Below, piece after piece: positions 28,363-36,114 of a stretch of 54,560 bases of DNA. The stretch lies in the NCBI RefSeq assembly GCF_000243095.1, contig NZ_AHJE01000051.1:1-54560 (forward strand), in the 5' to 3' direction. Source of the stretch: Cupriavidus basilensis OR16. GTDB taxonomy: Bacteria; Pseudomonadota; Gammaproteobacteria; Burkholderiales; Burkholderiaceae. The position numbers and the translations under genes are program-made. The stretch's first letter is position 1. Every line of letters begins with the position of its first letter. The notes below the pieces were generated by a model, which was not told where the DNA came from, searched no databases, and saw only the letters and a program-made list of their open reading frames with translations.

Positions 28363-28767
28363 TTAACCGTTGCGGGCTGTCGGAGTGGCTCTAGAAAACC
28401 TCGGCATGGCGATGTCTCTGTATGCTTTGGTAACATCTTCAAGCTTGATGCCTACACGTTCCAATTCTTCGTCCGACCAGTTATCAGGATCTGTCCAGAA
28501 ATCAGCTTTGTACTCGCAAGTCATCGCGAGTTCCTGGTCGATGTGGCGAAGCGGGATGGCCGCAGCTCCCCAATACTTCGAAAGTTGTGCTTCAACATCC
28601 ATGTTTCGCGGCTTTCCTTTTGCCCGATCACGGTAGTACAGCTTGGTTTCCAAAAGTGCCATGGATATTGCTCGCAGCGCGTTGTCCTTAAGCTCTCGCT
28701 TCTCTTTGGATAACGTAGCGATGGGGCCGAGGAGGCCAATAAGCTTGTCGATGACGAATTCAAGCAT
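28363..28767 (-). CDS. Hypothetical protein, partner of the P-loop gene
   Basis: The 134-residue protein has no family I recognise. The N-terminus (MLEFVIDKLIGLLGPIATLSKEKRELKDNA) could be an amphipathic or membrane-associated helix; the middle and end are charged (WTDPDNWSDEELERVGIKLEDV). The start at 28767 was chosen for the AAGGA eight bases upstream, though the frame is open to 28800. It lies 74 bases downstream of the P-loop gene in the same orientation, so the two are probably one operon. Base composition is AT-richer than the core genome, indicating cargo. Confidence 0.65.
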   Translation of the reverse strand: MLEFVIDKLIGLLGPIATLSKEKRELKDNALRAISMALLETKLYYRDRAKGKPRNMDVEAQLSKYWGAAAIPLRHIDQELAMTCEYKADFWTDPDNWSDEELERVGIKLEDVTKAYRDIAMPRFSRATPTARNG

Positions 28768-28841
28768 GTCGTAGTTCCTTTTGGCCGAATAGCTGCGCAC
28801 CTGACGGTTGAATGGAGTTGGTGGGGCTATTAGGGTGGGTT

Positions 28842-29321
28842 TCAGAGTATTGGTGCTAGCAATGATTTGAGGTCTGCGAGCTTATTGTTTGGATTCGTTT
28901 GGGTTAAAGAATGAATTTTCAGATTTCTTATTCCTGCATAGTAATCTTCAATGGATCTGATCTGAAGTTGTGCGTGACCGCACCACTTGTGTTTCAACAG
29001 AATCATGTGCACATCATCATTTCGATAAAGCGAATTGATTAATTTTGCGGAGTCATTGTGAGGCTCTCCGGTTGGGCAGAATGCTGAAAGAATGTGCGTG
29101 GGGGTAATCCCTTTTTTGTCTAACGAGGCGATGTACTCACCGTACCTTTTGGCGTATCCCGCCTGGCCGAGGTCATCGTTCGATTGCGGAATCACGCAGA
29201 ATTCATTTCCTGCGTGCGAGTGGGTTACTCCCTTTCGAAAGGCTTCCTTGCCAAACAGCGCTTTGATCAGATGGGTTTTGCCCCAGTTGTTGAACCCGGT
29301 AATAAGATAGACATTTGCCAT
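28842..29321 (-). CDS. Small P-loop nucleotide-binding protein, function unknown
   Basis: The 159-residue protein begins MANVYLITGFNNWGKTHLIKALF, where GFNNWGKT is a Walker A motif. Further on, ITPTHILSAFCPTG and VHMILLKHKWCGHAQL could be the Walker B-like strand and a later core strand. At 159 residues it is a minimal P-loop domain, with no clear GTPase specificity motif. The gene starts a two-gene operon with its own promoter-like sequence at 29330-29356. Its place as AT-rich cargo between the integrase and the satellite backbone suggests an accessory, possibly defensive, role; that is inference only. Confidence 0.75.
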   Translation of the reverse strand: MANVYLITGFNNWGKTHLIKALFGKEAFRKGVTHSHAGNEFCVIPQSNDDLGQAGYAKRYGEYIASLDKKGITPTHILSAFCPTGEPHNDSAKLINSLYRNDDVHMILLKHKWCGHAQLQIRSIEDYYAGIRNLKIHSLTQTNPNNKLADLKSLLAPIL

Positions 29322-29329
29322 GGTTTGCG

Positions 29330-29356
29330 ATTGATAAATATTATACGGGTATCAAT
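29330..29356 (-). promoter_or_regulatory. Promoter with overlapping operator-like inverted repeat upstream of the P-loop gene
   Basis: On the minus strand a perfect TATAAT (29340-29345) lies between ATTGATA (29350-29356) and TATCAAT (29330-29336), a 7-base inverted repeat. The predicted leader is only about 12 bases. No good -35 is visible, which could mean activator dependence. Confidence 0.5.
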
Positions 29357-29884
29357 TTTATCGTGAGATCTCGACACCTGAAGGCTCGGCGCCGTATGCA
29401 ATTCTCTGTCCTCGCTAGCCGCCCGAGACTGTCGCCAGCGACCAAGTGGATCTTTCCACCAGTCCCAGATGCTACTTGGCGAGGATGATCGCCCTTAGCC
29501 GGAGCCAGGTCAGGACACAGAACATTAATACAAGGTTACCGCAATCTGCGGGCACCTTTCTGTAGCGCGGTTGCAGGCCGGCAGGCAATACGCAGGCGGT
29601 TGCCAAGAGTTCCAGGTACTACCAGTTTGGTAATCCCCACTTTGCTGGATGATCATCCTCCGCGTATGCGCTCCTTCGGCGAGGTGTATGCAGCGTGCTG
29701 TCCCCTTAGGCGTTCTAAGTCCAATGTTCGGGCTCAGCCGACCTGGATGGAGGCAGCAGCTTGCTGACACCTTGAGCATCGGCAGAGCGATTTGGTGGTG
29801 GTGGAGGCATTCAAAGGCGTCCCCAGATTGAGGACCCCTAGCCGACTGAAGAATCCCGCTCCGGGAGCACACTAGCAAAAATAC
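29357..29884. other. Intergenic region of the island without a supported gene
   Basis: A minus-strand reading of the right part (RYRKVPADCGNLVLMFC in about 29510-29560) looks protein-like and could be a decayed transposase end, but stops interrupt it and no start or partner is visible. I assign no gene here. Confidence 0.4.
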
Positions 29885-30239
29885 CCGTGGAACCGTGGCA
29901 AGGCCCCCAAGGTCGCCCGTCAAGCCTTATGGATCAACGGTTTGGTATGCCACGAATTGCCACGGTTTGGGGTGTGGCACGGCAAAAATTCCGTGGCCTA
30001 AAAAATAGGCAGCGCGCCGAAACCGTGGCACGGCTCCCGCTTCCTTTTTCACTGCGTTCTTTCTCTTTCTCTTTGATTTTAAAAGGAAAAAAGAAAAAGA
30101 AGCAGAGAAGGGAGAGAACAGGGACGAAAGCAGTAATGTGGCAAAAAACAGAGAAACCGTGGCATTTCGGAGGCAAACCGTGGGATGCCTTTCGTTAAAA
30201 AACAAGCACTTAGCAAGAAATGCCGCGGAACCACGGTTT
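29885..30239. repeat. Iteron cluster (AAACCGTGGCA) around an AT-rich tract, candidate replication origin of the satellite
   Basis: The 11-mer AAACCGTGGCA occurs at 30020-30030 and 30154-30164, and inverted at 29958-29968. Near-copies lie at 29891-29900 (AACCGTGGCA), 30175-30185 (last C to G), 29989-29998 (TTCCGTGGCC) and 30231-30239 (inverted CCACGGTTT), plus CCGTGG at 29885-29890. Between the copies at 30040-30110 lies a purine/pyrimidine-skewed AT-rich tract (TTCTTTCTCTTTCTCTTTG then AAAAGGAAAAAAGAAAAAG) that could melt or fold. The cluster sits beyond the end of the primase-helicase gene. In satellite P4 the analogous initiator binds iterons in ori and crr, so an origin is a reasonable inference. 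Confidence 0.6.
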
Positions 30240-30573
30240 TTTTCGACTGTGTGGGCTGCAAAGATGGGACGGCGGCTGGCCTGGCTTGGCCTTGGGACAG
30301 CGCTGGCGGCAAGGGGTGCACGCCGGATCGGCGGGCTGGCGCTCGATGGGCGGCGCTTAGCCATGGGCGGGGCACTTGCAACCTGCAACCCCCTTAGCCG
30401 CGGCACATTGAAGATCTCGACATGGCAATGGCAATACCGGCGGCTCCGCATGTCAGCATTGGCGCTCGGCATGTTGACAAAGCGCGGGCGGCACCGGACC
30501 GCAGTTGGGGAGCTGGACCAGCTGACTGGCGGCTCGCCGTCGGCAACCAGGTACGGTGGCCGAGCGGGCAAGA

Positions 30574-30598
30574 CAAAGCCCGCACTGGGCGGGCTTTG
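30574..30598 (-). terminator. Hairpin terminator after the primase gene
   Basis: CAAAGCCCGC (30574-30583) and GCGGGCTTTG (30589-30598) are perfect complements with a 5-base loop, 20 bases after the primase stop on the minus strand. The following bases are only weakly T-rich. Confidence 0.65.
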
Positions 30599-30617
30599 CG
30601 AGGGCGGGGTGGCGGCG

Positions 30618-33431
30618 CTATGGCGGTAGGCGGTAATTCTCCGGTGTCGGCGTCGCATGCAGGCCGAGCTGCTCGAGCTTGGCCAAGCTGATCGCCGTCA
30701 GGTGGGCATGGCGCCGGGCAAGGATGCGCTTCTCCACGTCGTCCATGAGCTTGCCGCCATGCTCCGGCACCACACCGGATTGCAGCAGTTGCTGCTTGAA
30801 GACGCGCCCGGTCTTGATGGGCAAGCTGTCGAACTTGGCCCGCAGGTGTGGCGCGGTCGAAATATGGTCCATCACGTGATTGGGCCGCAGGAACAACGCC
30901 ATTTCCCGCTTGCCGTCGGCGGTCACGATTTCATCCCAGCAGTACGGAAATTCGAAGCGGCGCGCCTCCAGCTCGGACAACAGGATCTCCATGATCCAGA
31001 CCCACGGCAGGCGGGTACCGTCCGTGTCGGCAATGTGGCTGTTCATCTCCGCTATCAGGTCCTCGGCAAAGCCGCCCTGGTCCACATCGATGCCGGCGAA
31101 CTCGGCCAGCAGCGCCCAGGCCGTCAACATGGCGGCGTAGTTCTCCATCATGCGGCGCGCGGTGGCATCGCTGCTCGCGGCGCGGCTGCGCTGCTGGCAC
31201 TGCGCAACAAAGGCGGCGTGCAGCTCGCGGATGCTGTCCGGCTGCTGCCTGGCAAGGAATTGCAGCCATTCCCGTAGCGGGAACTGCGGCAGGCTATGCG
31301 GGATGATGTCGCCTTGCTTTGCCACCGACAGTGAGGTGCGGCAGATCTTGGATTGCAGGCTCTCCACGTCCACCTCTTCGCCGGCCAGCAATACCGGGGC
31401 GCACATCAGGTAGGGCGTGAGCGCGGCGCCTACGCGGGTGAACTCGAAGCGGTAGGTGGCTTGCAGCAATCCATCGATATCCGACAGCACCATTTTCGGC
31501 AGCTTCGAAAATTCGTCCCAGCCTACCGGCTGTGAAGTCCACGACACGGACGCGCGGCGGCGGTGGTCGGTCTTGAGCATTTGCCCGGACAACACCTGAA
31601 AGGCCAGCGTGGCTTGCAGGCTCTCCAACAGCTTGGATTTGCCCGAGCCCTTCTCCGCTTGCATTTGCAGGTGCGGATAGAAGCCCAGGATGGTCTTCAA
31701 ATGGGCACCCAAGGCCCATACGAGGCCGATGGCGGCCGCATTGCCCCGGAAGGTAGCCTGATAGGCCGTGATCACCGTGCGGGCATTCTCAGCGCTGCCA
31801 CGCGGGAAGCTCATGTTGTAGTACAGGCACTGCTTCTGCGGCTCGGTGAAATAGCAGTCGCTGCCCTCCAGCGAGGCCAACTCGCCGCTGCGCCAGGCGA
31901 GACCCACGAAGTTCACGACGTCGCGCGCGCCCAGGTCGGCGGCGCGCTCTAGCACGTTGACCATGCGGGCGAACTGCGCTGGCATCCAGATGTGGCCGAA
32001 CTTGCCGCGCCACCATTCGAGGTTGTACAGCTTGTCGTTGCCAACTACTTCGCGTTGCAGCGTCGCGCCGTGGCGCGCCACCTGGGCGCTGATGCCGAAC
32101 ACGGTTTCGGGCTGATTGTCCGGCGTGCCATTGATGGTGGCTAGATGACTTTGAATGCACAGCCGGGAGAAGCCGGCCACGCGAAACGAGCAGAGATCGG
32201 AAAGCTCCTCGTTCCGGCGCTTGTTGCCATCGCCGTCGTCGTCTTCCACGTCCTTGTACCTGTCCACGTATTGCGTGAAATCTTCCTTCACGCGAAAGCG
32301 CCAATACACTTCGAAGTCATGTCGCGGCAGGAAGATACGGGCGCTGCCGGCCAGGCGCTCACCGCCGCCCGGCATGCCGGGAATTAACCACGCCTCCAGG
32401 CGCTTCATGCGGGCCGTGAGGGTGTCAGCATCTTGCTTTTGGAGTACGTCGTTGATGTCTTCGCCTTCGTCCCAGTCCTGCATATCCACCAGCAGGGAGC
32501 CGATATCCGCGGCGGTCAGCGTCTCCGATAGTTTCCACGCCGCAGCCAGGCCGGGGCGCTGGCCAGTGCGCTCGTTCACCGCATCGGTGTGATCGAGCGC
32601 GATCAGCACGCGCTTGCCCTTCAGGAAGCTCCAATCGATCTTGTCGACGTTGGCGGTGCCGCGTGTGGCGAAGGCGGCGAAGCCGTCCGGCAGATGACAC
32701 GATTCGACGGACAGCGCATTGATGGGGCTCTCCACGACGTAGACCGTATGGGCGCGGCGCAGGCGTGTGGCATCACTGGTCCAGCCGTGCCCCAGCTTGT
32801 CGCCTTGGCACTGTGTCTTGACGGTGCCGTTGCGTGCCAGATCGGCGTAGCGCAGATCCACTGCCACTACGCGCGCGCCGTCCAGTGCACGGACGATGAA
32901 AGCGGCAGCCGGGCCGCCGTGGCCGGGCTCGCCCGCTGGCACCTTGGTGCTGTGCCAGGTATTCCACCCCAGCGTGCCGGCTTTGATGGCGCGGCGGCTG
33001 ACGGTTTCCGCGATGCCGCGTCCGGCCAGGTAGGCCACCACCGGCTCGGGGTTCTGGCGGCAACGATCCGCAATGTATTCCTCTGTGCTCTTGCGGACCG
33101 GCAGCGAGCTGGCATCGTTCGCCGGCATGGGGATGCTGTACCACTGTCCAAGTAGCTTGGCCGCCTCCATCGGCGTCGCCACTTCGGGCATGCAGTGGCG
33201 CACCAGGTCGATGCAGGAACCACCGGCTTCGGTCGACCAATCTTTCCAGGCGCGGCCTTGTTCGAAGATAGACAGCGAGGCATTGCTGTCGGTGTGGTGT
33301 GGGCTGCGATAGTTGCCTTTGTTGCCGTTGCGGCGCAGGTCCAGGCGCTCGGCTAGGTCGTGCAGGTCGATATCGCGCTTGAGCTGATCGAACCACGTGC
33401 GCATTGCGGGGCTGTGCTGTGTCTGCATCAT
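30618..33431 (-). CDS. Large primase-helicase (TOPRIM plus P-loop ATPase), satellite replication initiator
   Basis: The 937-residue protein resembles primase-helicases of P4-like satellites and phages. The N-terminus (LAERLDLRRNGNKGNYRSPH...SIFEQGRAWKDW, two parts) is a DnaG-like zinc-finger domain lacking a full Cys set. A TOPRIM-like region at about 228-330 shows the Glu in VYVVESPINALSV and acidic residues in VLIALDHTDAVNE. A helicase ATPase follows, with Walker A EKGSGKSKLLESL (about 595) and a Walker B-like WDEFSKLPKMVLSDIDG. Start 33431 (ATGATG) has AAGGGG upstream and lies 7 bases after the preceding stop. It would prime and unwind DNA at the element's own origin, probably the iteron cluster beyond its 3' end. 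Confidence 0.85.
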   Translation of the reverse strand: MMQTQHSPAMRTWFDQLKRDIDLHDLAERLDLRRNGNKGNYRSPHHTDSNASLSIFEQGRAWKDWSTEAGGSCIDLVRHCMPEVATPMEAAKLLGQWYSIPMPANDASSLPVRKSTEEYIADRCRQNPEPVVAYLAGRGIAETVSRRAIKAGTLGWNTWHSTKVPAGEPGHGGPAAAFIVRALDGARVVAVDLRYADLARNGTVKTQCQGDKLGHGWTSDATRLRRAHTVYVVESPINALSVESCHLPDGFAAFATRGTANVDKIDWSFLKGKRVLIALDHTDAVNERTGQRPGLAAAWKLSETLTAADIGSLLVDMQDWDEGEDINDVLQKQDADTLTARMKRLEAWLIPGMPGGGERLAGSARIFLPRHDFEVYWRFRVKEDFTQYVDRYKDVEDDDGDGNKRRNEELSDLCSFRVAGFSRLCIQSHLATINGTPDNQPETVFGISAQVARHGATLQREVVGNDKLYNLEWWRGKFGHIWMPAQFARMVNVLERAADLGARDVVNFVGLAWRSGELASLEGSDCYFTEPQKQCLYYNMSFPRGSAENARTVITAYQATFRGNAAAIGLVWALGAHLKTILGFYPHLQMQAEKGSGKSKLLESLQATLAFQVLSGQMLKTDHRRRASVSWTSQPVGWDEFSKLPKMVLSDIDGLLQATYRFEFTRVGAALTPYLMCAPVLLAGEEVDVESLQSKICRTSLSVAKQGDIIPHSLPQFPLREWLQFLARQQPDSIRELHAAFVAQCQQRSRAASSDATARRMMENYAAMLTAWALLAEFAGIDVDQGGFAEDLIAEMNSHIADTDGTRLPWVWIMEILLSELEARRFEFPYCWDEIVTADGKREMALFLRPNHVMDHISTAPHLRAKFDSLPIKTGRVFKQQLLQSGVVPEHGGKLMDDVEKRILARRHAHLTAISLAKLEQLGLHATPTPENYRLPP

Positions 33432-33438
33432 TGCCCCT

Positions 33439-33777
33439 TCACAGCATGTCATGGACGTTGCTCAGCGCGTCGTCCAACTGGCGTTTCAACGGGGTCAACA
33501 GGCAATAGAGGCTGTAGTGCTCGGGCGATTTGTCTCGTTGCAAGTCGAGCAGTTTCAGGATGCCATCGAGGCCGGCGCTCACGTCCAGCAGCTCGGAGCA
33601 ACTATCCTGGGTCGTCTCGCGGATACAGTCGCCTAAGGAATGGATCTGCGTGACTGCGGCGCCGAGCTGCGCCTTCGCGCGCTTGTTGGTCGGGTTGATC
33701 TGACTCAGGAGTTGCGCGATCAGGTCACGTTGACGGAAGAGGGCGAGCGTGTGGGCGGATCGGTTGCTCTTAGACAT
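33439..33777 (-). CDS. Hypothetical protein in the primase operon
   Basis: The 112-residue, mostly helical protein (MSKSNRSAHTLALFRQRDLI; CIRETTQDSCSELLDVSAGL; SLYCLLTPLKRQLDDALSNV) belongs to no family I can name. Its ATG lies inside the end of the upstream 58-residue gene (overlap 33770-33777), and the primase starts 7 bases after its stop, so the three genes are tightly coupled. Small genes at this place are common in related integrative elements. Confidence 0.75.
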   Translation of the reverse strand: MSKSNRSAHTLALFRQRDLIAQLLSQINPTNKRAKAQLGAAVTQIHSLGDCIRETTQDSCSELLDVSAGLDGILKLLDLQRDKSPEHYSLYCLLTPLKRQLDDALSNVHDML

Positions 33778-33946
33778 GGGCCACCTCCGATTGGGCGATA
33801 GCGGCAACTGCCACCAGGGCGGCACCCGCCACGTCGAGCGACGCGCGATCGGTGGGCGCAGCGATGGCTTCGCGCAAGGCAGCGCGGACGATGGCGAGGA
33901 TTTTGGGGAAAGCGGTTTGCTCAGGACGAGCGAAGGTATTAACCAT
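33770..33946 (-). CDS. Small hypothetical protein, first gene of the primase operon
   Basis: The 58-residue protein (MVNTFARPEQTAFPKILAIV...ALVAVAAIAQSEVAHV, two parts) is mostly helical and Ala-rich. It is supported by a strong GGAGG five bases before the ATG and by the 8-base overlap of its stop with the next start. It follows the structured leader at 33947-34113, so its translation would be the first affected by leader folding. No family recognised. Confidence 0.7.
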   Translation of the reverse strand: MVNTFARPEQTAFPKILAIVRAALREAIAAPTDRASLDVAGAALVAVAAIAQSEVAHV

Positions 33947-34113
33947 TGTGGCCTCCGTGTGTGTATGGAGGCCCGCCGCTCATTTCGACGTGAGGGGTGG
34001 CGGGCCAGACAGCGGGGGTCGAAAACCGGCACACACGGCAACCGGCCAGCCCGAAGGCTGCCCCGCCCGGCCCGCCATAGTAACTTTAGGCGCGCGAAGG
34101 CAAAACGGACGTG
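33947..34113 (-). promoter_or_regulatory. Structured leader of the primase operon with mutually exclusive pairings
   Basis: In transcript order three 8-base segments occur: A GGCGGGCC (34069-34076), B GGCCCGCC (33999-34006) and C GGCGGGCC (33970-33977). B can pair with A (9 bp counting a flanking A-T) or with C, not both. CCGTGTGTG (34030-34038) is also exactly complementary to CACACACGG (33955-33963), whose last bases run into the GGAGG ribosome site of the first gene. A CAGCC-TTCG-GGCTG hairpin lies at about 34047-34060. The A-B-C layout recalls the seqA/seqB/seqC leader through which P4 CI RNA controls its replication operon. Function here is inferred. Confidence 0.55.
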
Positions 34114-34135
34114 AAAAAAGCCGCGAAAAGCGGCT
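34114..34135 (-). terminator. Intrinsic terminator separating the Ogr/Delta gene from the primase operon
   Basis: On the minus strand AGCCGC (34130-34135) pairs with GCGGCT (34119-34124) over a 5-base loop, followed by six T residues (34114-34119). The primase operon therefore probably has its own promoter between here and the leader, or this is a regulated terminator. Confidence 0.8.
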
Positions 34136-34293
34136 GTCCGCCGTGTGTTATTCGGGTTTCGACGCCCGGCCACCGCTGTTTCGGTGGCGACTGAATTCTT
34201 GATCATCTCGGGGTAGGTGTCAAGCTGAGCAGGTGCGCCTCGCTTCATGTGGTGTGGAGTGCGCTCGCCGCCAGGGCAGCGAGCGCGGCGAAG

Positions 34294-34524
34294 CTAGGAG
34301 GCTGCCGGAGCTTGCTGGCTGGACCGCGCCGCGAGTTGCTGCGCGATGTCCGGGTCAGGGGTGCCGCTGGGTGAGAGCGTGCGCACAACCTCCACGAGTC
34401 CCACAAACGTGTGGCCACATTCGACGTTGGTGCACTGGCAGTACATCTCCTTCGTCATGCGCGACACAGGCCGACTTGTCCGGATATGCGCAACGGCCCC
34501 ACAGTGTGGGCAATTGATCTTCAT
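34294..34524 (-). CDS. Ogr/Delta-like zinc-finger transcription activator
   Basis: The 76-residue protein MKINCPHCGAVAHIRTSRPV and QCTNVECGHTFVGLVEVVRT (two parts) matches the Ogr/Delta pattern of P2 and P4: CxxC, the ARTSR-like segment, and CxxxxC. P2 Ogr and P4 Delta bind zinc and activate late promoters of helper and satellite. Presence here is a strong hint of a P2-like helper relationship. The start 34524 has GGAG ten bases upstream; the frame is open to 34590. The C-terminal tail after residue 50 is Ala/Gln-rich and not conserved. Confidence 0.8.
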   Translation of the reverse strand: MKINCPHCGAVAHIRTSRPVSRMTKEMYCQCTNVECGHTFVGLVEVVRTLSPSGTPDPDIAQQLAARSSQQAPAAS

Positions 34525-34589
34525 GAATGGGCTCCAGAGGGATGGGAGATTGACGGCGCGTGAGCAGCGATGACAGGCCGCCAATCGCA

Positions 34590-34805
34590 TTAACAGTCGG
34601 TCTTGATGGTCGGTACTGTCTTCGGCTTGTGGCTGAAAGTTTCCGTGCCGGCATCACGGCGGCTGTCCTCGTTCACCGGACGCATGAAGGTGTTCCAACA
34701 GCCTCGCGAGAAACAGCGATAGACACCTTCGCGCTTACCATTGGGGTGGGTGTGGTAGGCGTCAATATCGGTCAGGGTGCCGCACTTCGGGCATTTGGCG
34801 TTCAT
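34590..34805 (-). CDS. Second small zinc-ribbon protein (Ogr/Delta-related)
   Basis: The 71-residue protein has MNAKCPKCGTLTDIDAYHTH and YRCFSRGCWNTFMRPV, giving the same CxxC...CxxxxC spacing as the neighbouring Ogr/Delta-like protein but without the TSR segment. It may be a diverged paralogue. The ATG at 34805 has GGAG eight bases before it and lies just past the stop of the upstream gene (34808-34810). Confidence 0.7.
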   Translation of the reverse strand: MNAKCPKCGTLTDIDAYHTHPNGKREGVYRCFSRGCWNTFMRPVNEDSRRDAGTETFSHKPKTVPTIKTDC

Positions 34806-34807
34806 GG

Positions 34808-35560
34808 TCAAGCTCCATCCGACTGTGACGTTGGGAGGGCAAAGCCGCTTCGCAGCAGCTCCGCTTTGCGTTTCTCGAGTTCAATCCGCTTGACGTGACG
34901 CCCGACAGGGCTAGTAGTCTCAACGGCATCTAGGCCATTGGGCCGTTTGAGCATTCCCATCACCTTGTCACCAGTGAGTTTGGTTTTCGCGGCGGTGTAG
35001 GCGTTTTGGATGATTTTCCGGACCCGATCGTGCATCGCATCACGTGGGCTGTCGTATCCCAATTGTCCCCATGTCGTGCCGTGGTGGCCTTCGAGGGCAT
35101 AGGCCAATTCGACAAGCTCCATTGCCGCGAACAGAGGCCCAAGCGTCTGTGCAGCATGCTTCATGGCGACATCGGCATAGACGGTGATTGCCGCACAGAA
35201 TCGCGTGTGCTCATTGCTTTTTGCGGAACCGGCATTGAGCTTGGCTTCGTCGACGGCCAACTGCATATCAGCAACGATGCCGCGATAGTCCTCCGCCTGG
35301 GTATATGCGGCGCGCTCCTTGGCCTTCAGGTCGCGTATCTGTTTCAGTGGCGCGGCAGCGTTGCGCATGAGGTTGGCAGCTTCAAGTCTGGCCGCCTGCG
35401 CTTCAGTTTCCGACGCCTCGGCTGACTTCTGATGCTTGATCAGATCGCCGGCGATCCGCGCCGCGGCATCGCGAGCCGTCTCAAACGCACTGCGTGCCTG
35501 CTGATATCGCTCGATAGCCTCCTGCAAGGAGGGGGGGATTTCGGGAAGTGTGGTTTCCAT
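34808..35560 (-). CDS. Coiled-coil-rich hypothetical protein in the satellite operon
   Basis: The 250-residue protein is dominated by long charged helices (about residues 10-125, with SLQEAIERYQQARSAFETAR and KHQKSAEASETEAQAARLEA) followed by a helical core (YADVAMKHAAQTLGPLFAAM) and a basic C-terminus. Size, helicity and position with Delta-like and AlpA-like genes resemble P4 Psu or Sid (capsid decoration or size control), but I see no decisive motif and leave it unnamed. The start METTLPEIP at 35560 is preceded by AGAACACACC, a weak ribosome site; the stop nearly touches the next start. Confidence 0.72.
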   Translation of the reverse strand: METTLPEIPPSLQEAIERYQQARSAFETARDAAARIAGDLIKHQKSAEASETEAQAARLEAANLMRNAAAPLKQIRDLKAKERAAYTQAEDYRGIVADMQLAVDEAKLNAGSAKSNEHTRFCAAITVYADVAMKHAAQTLGPLFAAMELVELAYALEGHHGTTWGQLGYDSPRDAMHDRVRKIIQNAYTAAKTKLTGDKVMGMLKRPNGLDAVETTSPVGRHVKRIELEKRKAELLRSGFALPTSQSDGA

Positions 35561-35573
35561 GGTGTGTTCTCGC

Positions 35574-35837
35574 TTACTTCTGACGTGCCGCAATGCGGGA
35601 GTCCATCCACTGCCGGATCTCGCTGGAGAGCCAAGCAACGCTCTTGCCGCCGAGCGGCACGGGCTGAGGGAAATCGCCTCGGCGCATGCCGTCGTAGATC
35701 GAAGAGCGGGATAGTCCGCAGGTGGCAATGACTTCAGGCAAACGCATGAAGCGCTCGGCGGCAGGCTTGCCAGCCAAGACATGCGCTGGCGGCGCGAAGC
35801 GAGGCGCTGAATGCGCGTCAGCGTGGTGGTTCATCAT
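35574..35837 (-). CDS. AlpA-family transcriptional regulator/excisionase
   Basis: The 87-residue protein carries the AlpA helix-turn-helix: RFMRLPEVIATCGLSRSSIY then GDFPQPVPLGGKSVAWLSSE and IRQWMDSRI. AlpA/Vis proteins of P4-like elements act as regulator and excision factor. Two ATGs (35837, 35834) follow AGGAGTCCAG; the first was taken. It is the first gene of the minus-strand satellite operon, 14 bases before the coiled-coil gene. A phased array of TTGAG boxes lies about 280 bases upstream and may be a binding region. Confidence 0.88.
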   Translation of the reverse strand: MMNHHADAHSAPRFAPPAHVLAGKPAAERFMRLPEVIATCGLSRSSIYDGMRRGDFPQPVPLGGKSVAWLSSEIRQWMDSRIAARQK

Positions 35838-36114
35838 CTGGACTCCTGATTGTGCGAATGGATGCGGGTGGTATCGCTCGGATTTGCTTGGAGCGAGTGC
35901 AGTGTCCAAAAACTGGCCGAGTTCAACAATCGATGCTTGTTGTGGGAGTCCGCCATACAACAAAACCGCATTTCTCCGGATTCAGCGCCCAATGCCACGC
36001 AATATCCTTTGGTTGCTCTTGAGCGATGGCTCCACATGTCCTTGCTAACGTTCAGCAGGGAAGGTCCGTGGCTGCTAGCCGCGGTGGCCGTGGGGTTGTT
36101 GCCGCCATCTATTG

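Noticed and set aside
29525..29923. Minus-strand open frame of 132 codons near the P-loop operon
   Set aside because: Cys/His-rich translation with no ribosome site; a short protein-like stretch in another frame suggests only decayed sequence.
29885..30239. CRISPR array
   Set aside because: The repeated units are only 11 bases, irregularly spaced and in both orientations, without uniform spacers; an iteron cluster fits better.
29927..30658. Minus-strand open frame of 243 codons across the iteron region
   Set aside because: It runs through the repeats and a low-complexity Phe/Ser-rich translation of the AT-rich tract, with no family features or ribosome site.
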